From the NCBI GenBank assembly GCA_946480925.1, contig CAMLLU010000007.1, positions 1 to 64,000 on the forward strand: 64,000 bases of DNA, given 5' to 3'. The translations under genes and the position numbers were made by a program. The DNA comes from an uncultured Rivibacter sp. GTDB lineage: Bacteria; Pseudomonadota; Gammaproteobacteria; Burkholderiales; Burkholderiaceae. Each line of letters opens with the position of its first letter. Position 1 is the stretch's first letter. A model generated the notes under the pieces. That model worked only from the letters and a program-made list of their open reading frames with translations. It had not been told where the DNA came from and did no database searches. Positions 18,464-26,160 of the stretch are shown here, piece after piece.

Positions 18464-19204
18464 TCAGAACAGCGCGGCCAGCGCAGCCAGTGCCATCAGG
18501 GGCGCCGTGTCGGCGCGCAGCGTGCGCGCTCCCAGGCTGATGGGGGCACAGCCCGCGGAGAGGGCCAGCGCTTCTTCGGCCTCGCTGAGGCCCCCTTCGG
18601 GGCCGTTCACGAACAGCAAGGAGCAGTCGTCCTGGTGCAGTGCGGGTTTCAGGGCTTCCGCGAAAGGCTGTGCGTTGCGCAGGCTCAACACGAAGGCCCG
18701 TGGTGCCTGAGTGGCTGGGTGCGCCAGCGTTTGCATGTAGTCGGCGAAGCTTCGTACGGGAGCGAGCCGCGGCAGCTTTGTGCGGCCGCATTGTTCGCAA
18801 GCCGCAATGGCGATGCCACGCCAGTGCTCGAGCTTTTTCGCCGCACGGTCACCGGCCAGTCGCAACACCGAGCGTTCGCACATCAAGGGCTGTATGGCGG
18901 CGACGCCCAGCTCGGTGGCCTTTTCGACGAGCCAGTCCATGCGGTCGTTCGCGGGCATGCCCACCGCCAAAGTAATGGGCAGCGGCAATTCGCGGTCGAC
19001 GGCATGGTGCTCGCCCACTTGCGCTGCGACGTCACTGCGGCCCATGCGGCTGACCTCGGCCGACCACTCGCCGCCTTCACCGTTGAACAACGTCAACGCG
19101 TCGCCCGGTTGAAGGCGCAGCACCTGGGCGTGGCGGGCCGCTGCAGCCGGCAGCGCAGTGTGCAATCCAGGCGCCAGCGGCAGATCGACGTAAAGCCGAG
19201 GCAT
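18464..19204 (-). CDS. rsmE: 16S rRNA (uracil-1498-N3)-methyltransferase
   Basis: A 246-residue SPOUT methyltransferase. The N-terminal PUA-like domain is typical (RHAQVLRLQPGDALTLFNGE), and the SPOUT knot is formed by LLFVNGPEGGLSEAEEALAL and ISLGARTLRADTAPLMALA. These match RsmE, which modifies U1498 of 16S rRNA. It lies nine bases downstream of rfaE2 on the same strand, so the two are probably cotranscribed. Its end faces the RlmL-like gene with 30 bases between. Confidence 0.95.
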   Translation of the reverse strand: MPRLYVDLPLAPGLHTALPAAAARHAQVLRLQPGDALTLFNGEGGEWSAEVSRMGRSDVAAQVGEHHAVDRELPLPITLAVGMPANDRMDWLVEKATELGVAAIQPLMCERSVLRLAGDRAAKKLEHWRGIAIAACEQCGRTKLPRLAPVRSFADYMQTLAHPATQAPRAFVLSLRNAQPFAEALKPALHQDDCSLLFVNGPEGGLSEAEEALALSAGCAPISLGARTLRADTAPLMALAALAALF

Positions 19205-19213
19205 GGTGGTTAC

Positions 19214-19708
19214 TCAACCACGAATGCGCTTGACCAGCGCAGTGGTCGAGTAGCCCTCGACAAACGGCAGCGCCAGCGAGCGGCCGCCCCAGCTGCGCAC
19301 GACGCGGGTCTCCTCGAGCGTTTCCATGTCGTAGTCGCCGCCCTTCACGTAGATGTCGGGACGCGCCTGCTTGATCAGCTCGACGGGTGTCGACTCGTCG
19401 AACAGCGTCACGAGGCTCACGCTTTCGAGCGCGGCCAGCACGGCGGCACGGTCGGCTTCGCTGTTGAGCGGGCGATCGGGGCCTTTGCCCAGCATGCGTG
19501 CCGAGCTGTCACTGTTGAGCCCCAGCACCAGGCTCGCACCCAGCGCGCGGGCCTGCGCCAGATAACTCACGTGGCCGCGATGCAGGATGTCGAAGACGCC
19601 GTTGGTGAACACCAGCGGGCGCGGCAAGCCGGCGATGCGTGCGGCCAGGCTGTCGCGGCTGCAAAGCTTGTCGTAAAACGTGGGCAGCGACGTGGTGGAC
19701 TCGGTCAT
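19214..19708 (-). CDS. rfaE2: D-glycero-beta-D-manno-heptose 1-phosphate adenylyltransferase
   Basis: A 164-residue nucleotidyltransferase that makes ADP-heptose for the LPS inner core. The signature is TNGVFDILHRGHVSYL (HxGH-type motif as HRGH), with KGGDYDMETLEE and the C-terminal GYSTTALVKRIRG. It corresponds to the C-terminal half of the fused E. coli HldE, so here the kinase half (rfaE1) must be encoded elsewhere, as is usual in betaproteobacteria. It precedes rsmE. Confidence 0.95.
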   Translation of the reverse strand: MTESTTSLPTFYDKLCSRDSLAARIAGLPRPLVFTNGVFDILHRGHVSYLAQARALGASLVLGLNSDSSARMLGKGPDRPLNSEADRAAVLAALESVSLVTLFDESTPVELIKQARPDIYVKGGDYDMETLEETRVVRSWGGRSLALPFVEGYSTTALVKRIRG

Positions 19709-19788
19709 CGGCTCATTGTCGCCTGCGCGGCAGTCGTGCCGGCGTGTGCCTCATAGACTGCCTTGCCTTCCAGACGAGGAGACGTTCC

Positions 19789-20451
19789 ATGCTCAAACTG
19801 TGCGGTTTTCCGCTGTCCAACTACCACAACAAGGCCAAGCTGGTGCTGCTCGAAAAGGGTGTGCCGTTTGAAGAAGTGCTGGTACCCGGCGGTCCGCTCG
19901 AATACTCGCCGATGGGCAAGGTCCCGTATCTGCTGACCGATGAAGGTCCGCTGTGCGAAAGCCAGGCCATCGTCGAGTACGTCGAGGCGTGCTGGCCGAC
20001 ACCCGCGCTGTTGCCGGCAGATCCCTGGGCTGCGGCCAAGGTGCGTGAACTCAACATCGTGCTGGAGTTGCACGTGGAGCTGGTGGTACGCCAGCTGTAT
20101 GGCCCGGCCTTCTTCGGCGCTCCGCCGCTGCCGGAGAAGTTCACCGAGCGTGTGCGCGTTCAACTCGACAAAGGGTTGCGTGCCTTCAAGCAGCTGGCGA
20201 AGTTTTCGCCCTACGTGGCAGGCGAGAGCTTCACGCTGGCAGATTGTTCGGCCTACGCACATCTGCCGGTGGCTGCGATGGCCAGCCGCGCGATTTACGG
20301 CAGTGATCTCGTCGCCGCAGCGGGCGTGGACTGGAAGACCTACGCCAAGTTCATCGAGCAGCGCCCCACGGCGCAGAAGGTGGCAGCCGACCGCAAGGCC
20401 GATCAACAGCAGCGCACTGCTGCCATTGCCGCCAAGGTGGCCCAGGGATGA
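19789..20451 (+). CDS. Glutathione S-transferase
   Basis: A 220-residue soluble transferase. The thioredoxin-like N-terminal domain begins MLKLCGFPLSNYHNKAKLVL, with the glutathione-binding VPYLLTDEGPLCESQAIVEY. The all-helical C-terminal domain includes FTLADCSAYAHLPV. The start at 19789 has GAGGAG about eight bases upstream; the frame runs open for 150 bases before it. The substrate is unknown. It is divergent from rfaE2 and converges with the META-domain lipoprotein gene, with only three bases between stops. Confidence 0.9.
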   Translation: MLKLCGFPLSNYHNKAKLVLLEKGVPFEEVLVPGGPLEYSPMGKVPYLLTDEGPLCESQAIVEYVEACWPTPALLPADPWAAAKVRELNIVLELHVELVVRQLYGPAFFGAPPLPEKFTERVRVQLDKGLRAFKQLAKFSPYVAGESFTLADCSAYAHLPVAAMASRAIYGSDLVAAAGVDWKTYAKFIEQRPTAQKVAADRKADQQQRTAAIAAKVAQG

Positions 20452-20454
20452 CGC

Positions 20455-20886
20455 CTATCGCTCGAAGCGGGCCAGTACGCGTTGTTCGTTGAGCAGCTGC
20501 AACGTCTTGCCTTCGAGGCGGTAAGTCCGCGTGGAGGTCAACGCCGCGAGATAGCGTCGCTCCAGCGCGTCGCCGTCGCCGCCGCACGCCATGCGGGTGC
20601 TGACGAGGCTGGAGAGCTGTAGTGCCGGCGGTTGCAGTGCGTAGTTGCCGCCGAACTGATTGCAGCCGGCGAAGCCGCTGGCGCGCGGGCTGTTGACGTC
20701 GAGCATCAGCGTTGCGGGGCGGTTGCCTTGCCCGCCACCGGCAGGTCGGCCGTCCAGCTCGGTGAGGGTCCAGGTCGCCCCGAGCAGCGGGGCCTGCGAA
20801 GCCAGGCTGATGCTCTCGCAAGACGTGAGCAACGCCGAAGCCAGCACGGCAACGCACAGCCGCAACCAGAGGAAATTCATCGTCAT
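20455..20886 (-). CDS. META-domain (HslJ-like) lipoprotein
   Basis: A 143-residue lipoprotein. The start at 20886 has AGGAG six bases upstream and leads into a signal peptide with lipobox LLTSC. The META domain follows: GATWTLTELDGRP, FAGCNQFGGNYALQ, TRMACG, YLAALTSTRTYRLEGKTLQL. HslJ-type proteins are linked to heat-shock or novobiocin tolerance in E. coli; the biochemical role is not known. The Asp after the mature Cys is absent (C-E-S), which favours outer-membrane sorting. Confidence 0.88.
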   Translation of the reverse strand: MTMNFLWLRLCVAVLASALLTSCESISLASQAPLLGATWTLTELDGRPAGGGQGNRPATLMLDVNSPRASGFAGCNQFGGNYALQPPALQLSSLVSTRMACGGDGDALERRYLAALTSTRTYRLEGKTLQLLNEQRVLARFER

Positions 20887-20956
20887 TACCCACTCCTGTT
20901 CGACGTCGAAACGGGCCAGCATGCCGCGGCCCGGGCCGGCAGACAAGAACACAGCA

Positions 20957-20987
20957 AAAAGAAAGGCCCGCAACGCGGGCCTTTCTT
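20957..20987 (-). terminator. Rho-independent terminator after the ferritin-like gene
   Basis: AAAGAAAGGCCCGC and GCGGGCCTTTCTT form a long stem around an AAC loop; read on the minus strand it ends in a T-rich run, 18 bases after the stop of the ferritin-like gene. Confidence 0.85.
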
Positions 20988-21004
20988 CGAAGGGGGCGAG
21001 CAGC

Positions 21005-21874
21005 TCAGGCCGGGTTGGCGTCAGGCGTCGGGCGCCCGGCGGCAGCCAGTTGCGTGATCAGCTCCTTGCGATAGCGATTGAGCTCCTGCACGCTGGAGAA
21101 GCTGCGCTCCATCAACAGGCTGAGGTTGTGCAGGATGCGCTCGACCACCTTGGTTTCCCATACGGCGTCGAACTTGATCTGCTTGTCGAGCCAGGCTTCG
21201 AGCCACGCCGGGTCGGGCAGGCGACTCTGGATGGTGTCGCGCGGAAACAGCTTTTCGTTCACGTGCAGGTTGGTCGGGTGCAGCGCTTGCGCCGTGCGGC
21301 GCGCGCTGGCCATCAGCACGCCGACCTTGGCGAAAGCGGCCTTGGCCTCGTCGCCGAACTTCTGCAGCGCGCGCTTCATGTAGCGCAGATAGGCGCCGCC
21401 GTGGCGGGCTTCGTCGCGCGCAAGCGTTTCGTAGATGGCCTTGATGACAGGCTCGGTGTGCCACTCGGCGGCACGGCGGTACCAGTGGTTGAGGCGGATC
21501 TCGCCGCAGAAGTGCAGCATCAGCGTCTCGAGTGCGGGCGCCGGATCGAACTCGAAGCGGATCTCGTGCAGCTCAGCTTCGGTGGGCACGAGGTCGGGGC
21601 GGAAGCGGCGCAGGTATTCCATCAACACCAGCGAGTGCTTCTGCTCCTCGAAGAACCACACGCTCATGAAGGCGGAGAAGTCGCTGTCGTCGCGGTTGTC
21701 GCGCAGGAACATCTCGGTGGCCGGCAGCGCCGCCCACTCGGTGATGGCGTTCATCTTGATGGTCTGCGCCTGCTCTTCACTCAGCCTGCTGGCGTCGAAC
21801 TGGTCCCAAGGGATGTCCTTGTCCATGTTCCAGCGCACGGCTTCGAGTTGCTTGAAGAGTTCGGGATACAGCAT
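21005..21874 (-). CDS. Ferritin-like di-iron protein, possibly acyl-desaturase related
   Basis: A 289-residue all-helical protein. It has the two carboxylate motifs of a class I-like di-iron site: FFEEQKH at about residue 90 (E-E-x-x-H) and RDEARH at about residue 155, plus candidate bridging Glu residues in NAITEWAALPATEMFL and in FCGEIRLNHWY. The helix pattern resembles the soluble acyl-ACP desaturase and ribonucleotide-reductase-like families more than ferritin cages. No membrane segment is seen. It is divergent from the FAD-oxidoreductase/CFA-like operon, which suggests a shared lipid or oxidative-stress role; that is inference. Confidence 0.75.
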   Translation of the reverse strand: MLYPELFKQLEAVRWNMDKDIPWDQFDASRLSEEQAQTIKMNAITEWAALPATEMFLRDNRDDSDFSAFMSVWFFEEQKHSLVLMEYLRRFRPDLVPTEAELHEIRFEFDPAPALETLMLHFCGEIRLNHWYRRAAEWHTEPVIKAIYETLARDEARHGGAYLRYMKRALQKFGDEAKAAFAKVGVLMASARRTAQALHPTNLHVNEKLFPRDTIQSRLPDPAWLEAWLDKQIKFDAVWETKVVERILHNLSLLMERSFSSVQELNRYRKELITQLAAAGRPTPDANPA

Positions 21875-22025
21875 GGCAATGCCCTCGCAAAAGTGCTCAG
21901 GATTGTAGGCGGCCGATATGTCATGACTGCGTCATGCCAGACGCAGGGCGCAACGGCATTTGCCACGACCCGAAAAGTCCGAATAGTTGCGTGCATGGCG
22001 CGTGCATTACTGGAAAGTTTTATAT

Positions 22026-22059
22026 TTGAACTCATTAGTTCAATTAATGAGCTAATGAG
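22026..22059. promoter_or_regulatory. Nested dyads in a low-GC leader, probable operator
   Basis: TTGAAC (22026-22031) and GTTCAA (22038-22043) form a dyad with a six-base spacer. Overlapping it, CTCATTA (22031-22037) pairs with TAATGAG (22045-22051), and CTCATTAG (22031-22038) pairs with CTAATGAG (22052-22059). The surrounding 100 bases are far richer in A+T than the neighbours. The 18-base first dyad has the size and form of MarR-type operators. It lies between divergent genes. Confidence 0.55.
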
Positions 22060-22266
22060 GGGGCACCTAGACCAGCCATATCTATTGGTTGGCTTGTAAC
22101 AACAGCGAACAATGAAGTACGGAACTACTTCTTCTTTGGCTTCTCGAATCGTCCAGATTGGTACTTCAGTCCGGGAGTGGAGTGCGGGCACATCGATTGC
22201 CGCACTCGATTCAGACACGTTTCCGCTGCGAAGCCTTCCGGTTCGACCGGTTGCAACCTTAGAGCA

Positions 22267-22296
22267 TCTCTCCTCCTCCTCCCTCCCTCCCTCCTT
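22267..22296. repeat. Homopyrimidine tract of CTC and CTCC repeats
   Basis: A 30-base run of only C and T, made of consecutive TCC triplets followed by CCCT tetramers. The opposite strand carries three GGG runs and several GG runs separated by single A bases, a pattern that can fold as a G-quadruplex or vary by slippage. Confidence 0.7.
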
Positions 22297-22331
22297 GGCT
22301 CTCGGGCGCTTCGCAGCGTTCTCTACAGCAG

Positions 22332-22374
22332 GCGGCGGTGACGACCTCGGTGGCGTCACCGCCGCTGCGCTTTT
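22332..22374 (+). promoter_or_regulatory. Strong hairpin with T-run in the operon leader
   Basis: GCGGCGGTGACG (22332-22343) pairs perfectly with CGTCACCGCCGC (22354-22365), with a 10-base loop, then TGCGC and TTTT. It ends 12 bases before the ATG of the FAD oxidoreductase gene. It is either an attenuator or the terminator of a gene now lost. Confidence 0.6.
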
Positions 22375-22386
22375 GGGCGGGCGCGC

Positions 22387-23703
22387 ATGAGCCGCGTGGC
22401 CGTCATCGGCTCGGGAATCGCCGGGCTGGCCGCAGCGTGGCGCCTGAGCGGGCCTGGTAGCCTCGTACGAGTGACGCTGTTCGAAGCTGGCCCCTACTTC
22501 GGCGGCCACACCCACACGGTGGACGTTTCTCTTCAGGGCCGCACGCATGGCGTGGACACCGGCTTCCTCGTGTTCAACCAGCGGACCTATCCGGAGCTCA
22601 TCCGGCTGTTCGAAGAGCTTGGCGTCGATACCGCCGCTTCGGACATGTCGTTTTCGGTCCAGGCGCCGGACATCGGCCTCGAATGGAGCGGCAGCAGCCT
22701 CAACTCGCTGTTTGCACAGCGTCGCAACTTCGCGCGGCTGGCGTTCTGGCACATGCTGGCCGACATCGTGCGCTTCAACCGGCTGGCCAGCGGTTTGGCG
22801 CTGCGCGACGAGGACGTCGCGCTCATACAGCCGATCGGCGAGTTCCTGGCGGCGCATCGCTTCGGTAGCGAATTCCGCGACTGGTATTTTTTGCCGATGA
22901 TCGGCAGCATCTGGTCTTGCCCGACCGAGCAGATGTTGCAGTTTCCAGTCGCAACGATGATCCGTTTCTGCCACAACCACGGGCTCGTCCAAATGGTGAA
23001 CCGCCCGCAGTGGCACACGGTGGCCGGTGGAGCGCGCCGCTACGTCGAAAAGATGCTGCCGCGCGTGGCTGATGCGCGGGTCAACATGCCGGTGCGCGCC
23101 GTCAGGCGCCTGGGCGCCGAGTTGCCTACCCCGGGTGTGCAGGTGCTCACCGACCAGGGCAGCGAACACTTCGACGCGGTGGTGTTCGCCTGCCACAGCG
23201 ACCAAGCCCTGACGCTACTCGGCGAAGACGCCACGCCCGCCGAGCGGGCCGTGCTCGGCGCGATCCGCTACCACCGCAACCGCGCAGTGCTGCACACCGA
23301 CACCAGCGTGCTGCCCAAGCGCCGCGTTGCCTGGGCGGCATGGAACTACGAGCGTGCGGTCAGCCACTCGCGCGAACAGGCCGCGGTGTGCTTGCACTAC
23401 CTGCTCAACCGCCTGCAGCCGCTGCCGTTTACGCAACCAGTGTTGGTATCGCTCAACCCGGCACGCGAGCCCCGCGCCGAGGCGGTGCTGGGGGAATACG
23501 ACTACAGCCACCCCGTATTCGACCTCGCGGCCATTGCTGCGCAGCGCCGCCTGGGCGAGATTCAGGGCCGGCGCGGCAGCTGGTTTTGCGGCGCCTGGAC
23601 CGGCTACGGCTTCCATGAAGACGGCTTGAAGTCCGGCTTGGCTGCGGCCCGCGGTCTGCAGGAGCGGCTGGCCGGCATGCAGCCCGGCAGGTTGGTAGCT
23701 TGA
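22387..23703 (+). CDS. FAD-dependent oxidoreductase (amine-oxidase-like) of a lipid-modification operon
   Basis: A 438-residue flavoprotein. The N-terminal Rossmann fold VIGSGIAGLAAAWRL binds FAD, with FEAGPYFGGHTHTV after it. The C-terminal GSWFCGAWTGYGFHEDGLKSG is the usual second FAD motif. It belongs to the COG2907-type group that is regularly encoded with DUF1365 and CFA-synthase-like genes in proteobacteria; in Rhodobacter sphaeroides genes of this type are needed for furan fatty acids. It is the first gene of the operon and its stop overlaps the next start. The likely role is oxidation of a membrane fatty acyl chain, which is inference from context. Confidence 0.85.
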   Translation: MSRVAVIGSGIAGLAAAWRLSGPGSLVRVTLFEAGPYFGGHTHTVDVSLQGRTHGVDTGFLVFNQRTYPELIRLFEELGVDTAASDMSFSVQAPDIGLEWSGSSLNSLFAQRRNFARLAFWHMLADIVRFNRLASGLALRDEDVALIQPIGEFLAAHRFGSEFRDWYFLPMIGSIWSCPTEQMLQFPVATMIRFCHNHGLVQMVNRPQWHTVAGGARRYVEKMLPRVADARVNMPVRAVRRLGAELPTPGVQVLTDQGSEHFDAVVFACHSDQALTLLGEDATPAERAVLGAIRYHRNRAVLHTDTSVLPKRRVAWAAWNYERAVSHSREQAAVCLHYLLNRLQPLPFTQPVLVSLNPAREPRAEAVLGEYDYSHPVFDLAAIAAQRRLGEIQGRRGSWFCGAWTGYGFHEDGLKSGLAAARGLQERLAGMQPGRLVA

Positions 23704-24479
23704 TGAGGGACGCCCTGCCCCTCATTGGCTTCGGCACCGTACGCCATACGCGGCTTCGCCCCAAACGCCACGCGTTTGCGTATCCCACCTACTTCCTCAT
23801 GCTGCCGATGCGCAGCCTGCGGTCTCATGCCGTGCCGGCACTGCGCCGCAACCGCTTTGGTTTGATCAGCTTTTTCGATGTCGATCATGGCGATGGCCGC
23901 ACGGACGCGCTGGCCTGGCTCGATGAACTGCTGACCCGCGAAGGCGTGACCGACGCCACCGGTGAGGTCTGGCTGCACACCTATCCGCGCGTATTCGGCT
24001 ACGTGTTCAAGCCGGTGAGCTTCTGGTATTGCCACCGCGATGACGACTCGCTGGCTGCCATCGTCGTGGAGGTCAACAACACCTTCGGCGAGCGCCACTG
24101 CTATCTGCTCAGCGGTGCAAACCTTCGCTGGGGCCGTGAGCTCACAGCCTCCAAGGTGTTTCACGTCTCGCCGTTCTGTCGCGTCGAAGGCCACTATCGC
24201 TTCCGCTTTCTGCGCACAGCGGCCGACGCAACGCATCCGCTGCACACGGTGGCGCGTATCGACCATGACGACGCCCAGGGTCCGCTGCTGCAGACGAGCG
24301 TGAGCGGTGCGCTACAGCCGCTCGATGCGACCGCGTTGCGGCGCGCGTTCTTTGGCATGCCGCTGCTGACCTTCGGGGTCGTCGCACGCATCCACTGGCA
24401 GGCGCTGAAGCTATGGCTCAAGCGCGTGCCGTTCTTCAGCAAGTCGCAACCGCCCGAGCTGCCCGTCACGCGATCATGA
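23703..24479 (+). CDS. DUF1365-family protein
   Basis: A 258-residue protein of family DUF1365 (COG3496). Recognisable blocks are GTVRHTRLRPKRHAFAYPTY near the start, TYPRVFGYVFKPVSFWYCHR, VVEVNNTFGERHCYLL, KVFHVSPFC, and the C-terminal ARIHWQALKLWLKRVPFF. No enzymatic function has been established for the family as far as I know; it nearly always sits between the FAD oxidoreductase and CFA-like genes, so it probably helps the same reaction. The ATG at 23703 shares its A with the upstream TGA; a TTG at 23700 is also in frame. Its stop overlaps the next ATG. Confidence 0.88.
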   Translation: MRDALPLIGFGTVRHTRLRPKRHAFAYPTYFLMLPMRSLRSHAVPALRRNRFGLISFFDVDHGDGRTDALAWLDELLTREGVTDATGEVWLHTYPRVFGYVFKPVSFWYCHRDDDSLAAIVVEVNNTFGERHCYLLSGANLRWGRELTASKVFHVSPFCRVEGHYRFRFLRTAADATHPLHTVARIDHDDAQGPLLQTSVSGALQPLDATALRRAFFGMPLLTFGVVARIHWQALKLWLKRVPFFSKSQPPELPVTRS

Positions 24480-25696
24480 ACAACGACATGCTGTATGCCG
24501 AGCACCCGCCAGCGCTGCCCACACCCGTGCCCGCCGCGGCCCGTGTCATCTTCCGGCTCCTGCGGGAGCTGCGCCATGGCACGCTGGAAGTGCAGCTGCC
24601 CGACGGCAGCATCGCCCGCTTCGGCCAAGGCGAAGGCCCGCGAGCAGCAATCCGGCTGCACAACTGGAACGTATGTGCCGCGGCATTGAGATCCGGCGAC
24701 ATCGGCTTTGCCGAAAGCCACATCGCCGGTGACTGGACGGCGCAGGATCTCACCGCGCTACTCGAACTCCTCATCGCCAACCGCGAGGCAATCGAGTCGC
24801 TTTTCTACGGCACGTGGTGGTGGGCGCTCCTATATCGGGTCAAGCAGCTGCTCAACCGCAACAGCAGGAGCGGCAGCCGCCGGAATATCCGCGCGCACTA
24901 CGACCTCGGCAACGACTTCTACCGGCTCTGGCTCGACGACACGATGAGCTACTCGAGCGCGTGGTTCAACGGCGACCGCAGCCAGCCGATGGAGCTGGCC
25001 CAGCATGCCAAGGTGCGCCGTGCGCTTGAAGAAGCTGGCGTGACGGCCGGCGCACGCGTGCTCGAGGTGGGCTGCGGCTGGGGCGGCCTGGCCGAAGTGG
25101 CGGTGCAGGACTTCGGCGCACGAGTCACCGGCGTCACCCTGTCGCACGAGCAACTGGCTTGGGCGCGGGAACGCATGGCGCGCCAGCAACTGCCGGCCGA
25201 CCTGCGCCTGCAGGACTACCGCGACATCGCCGATGCGCCCTTCGATGCCATCGTCTCGATCGAGATGTTCGAGGCCGTCGGCCGTGAGTACTGGGCCGGC
25301 TACTTCGAGATGCTCAAGCGCTGCCTGAAGCCGGGTGGCCGCGCCTGCATCCAGAGCATCACCATCCGCGACGACCTGTTCGAGCGCTATGTCAGATCCA
25401 CCGACTTCATCCAACAGTACATCTTCCCGGGCGGGTTGCTGCCGAGCATTGCCGCCTTCCATGCAGAAGCCGCCAAGGCCGGTTTGGTGGTCCAGAAGAC
25501 CTTCGCGTTCGGAGGCGACTACGCCGAAACGCTGCGGCGCTGGCGCGAGCGGTTCCTGCACCACGAACCGCAGGTGCGCGGCCTCGGTTTCGACGACCGC
25601 TTCCTGCGCATCTGGGAGTTCTACCTCGCGTACTGCGAGGCGGCCTTTGCGACGGGCAACACCGATGTGGTGCAGTTCACCCTGCGGCGTCCTTGA
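24476..25696 (+). CDS. CFA-synthase-like SAM-dependent fatty-acid methyltransferase
   Basis: A 406-residue enzyme of the cyclopropane-fatty-acyl-phospholipid synthase family, acting on unsaturated acyl chains of membrane lipid. The SAM motif is VLEVGCGWGGLAE. Other family blocks are HYDLGNDFYRLWLD, SIEMFEAVG and QQYIFPGGLLPS. By eye, two bicarbonate ligands of E. coli CFA synthase are changed: Cys139 appears as Ser (SYSSAWF) and His266 as Gln (CIQSITI), while Glu239 and Tyr317 positions remain. That fits a plain chain methylase (as in furan-fatty-acid routes) better than a cyclopropane former. The ATG overlaps the previous stop (ATGA). Confidence 0.88.
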   Translation: MNNDMLYAEHPPALPTPVPAAARVIFRLLRELRHGTLEVQLPDGSIARFGQGEGPRAAIRLHNWNVCAAALRSGDIGFAESHIAGDWTAQDLTALLELLIANREAIESLFYGTWWWALLYRVKQLLNRNSRSGSRRNIRAHYDLGNDFYRLWLDDTMSYSSAWFNGDRSQPMELAQHAKVRRALEEAGVTAGARVLEVGCGWGGLAEVAVQDFGARVTGVTLSHEQLAWARERMARQQLPADLRLQDYRDIADAPFDAIVSIEMFEAVGREYWAGYFEMLKRCLKPGGRACIQSITIRDDLFERYVRSTDFIQQYIFPGGLLPSIAAFHAEAAKAGLVVQKTFAFGGDYAETLRRWRERFLHHEPQVRGLGFDDRFLRIWEFYLAYCEAAFATGNTDVVQFTLRRP

Positions 25697-25712
25697 GTGC
25701 CGTGCCATCACC

Positions 25713-25874
25713 CGACGTGTCTGGCTGGTGGGGCTGGCGGGCTGGGCTGCCGACGCACGGCTTTTCGGGGACGTGTTGGTGCCGATCGACGAGCGCGCGA
25801 TGCTCAACCGCGCAGTGATGAGGAAGTTCCGCATCCGCCTGGTCGAAGTGCAGCTGTCGTTCACCAAGCTCTGA
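25713..25874 (+). pseudogene. Remnant of DUF2878/DUF3833 genes
   Basis: About 53 codons without a start. The last part, from PIDERAMLNRAVMRKF to VQLSFTKL and a TGA, reads like the C-terminus of the DUF3833 family (VMLNR...MSKFGIRLGEV.LSF.K). The part before it, WLVGLAGWAADARLFGD, resembles a piece of the DUF2878 membrane protein that normally precedes DUF3833 in these operons. I infer a deletion that fused the two. The frame is the +1 neighbour of the CFA-like gene and is open through it only by chance. Confidence 0.6.
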
Positions 25875-25883
25875 GCGGGCACG

Positions 25884-26139
25884 ATGGCAAGCCTCAACCC
25901 GCGTCTCGAGCATTGCCCGGCCAGGTGGTGTGGCTGCTCGGCGCCGGCGTGGTGGTATCGGCACGCAACGTGAATGCGCTGCAGGCCCTCGTGGCGGCGC
26001 ATCCCGGCAGCTCGGCGTGTCGGTCATCAACCCCGGCTTCGTCGAGACGCCGCTCACGGCGCAGAACCGCTTCAGGATGCCGGCCCTGCTGATCCACGGC
26101 TGGTATTTCTCGGCCGTGCGGCGCGCGACGGGGCTATGA
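25884..26139 (+). pseudogene. Decayed short-chain dehydrogenase (SDR)
   Basis: Pieces of one SDR are spread over three frames. MASLNPRLEH starts at 25884. GQVVWLLGA then joins directly to VVVSARNVNALQALVAAHPG in another frame, with the usual GIGRATA segment of the cofactor site missing. The catalytic middle is deleted, and LGVSVINPGFVETPLTAQNRF follows in the third frame, ending at TGA 26137-26139. An intact SDR is about 250 residues; fewer than 100 remain. It cannot be functional. The order DUF2878, DUF3833, SDR is normal for intact versions of this operon. Confidence 0.75.
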
Positions 26140-26160
26140 CGAGGCGGGATACTGCGGCCG

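Noticed and set aside
22112..22390. A 92-codon plus-strand ORF in the leader of the lipid operon
   Set aside because: It runs through the homopyrimidine tract and the hairpin and has no ribosome site or family; read as leader DNA.
25335..25874. A 179-codon plus-strand ORF overlapping the end of the CFA-like gene
   Set aside because: The first two thirds are out of frame inside the CFA-like gene; only the last 53 codons carry a family resemblance and are reported as a gene remnant.
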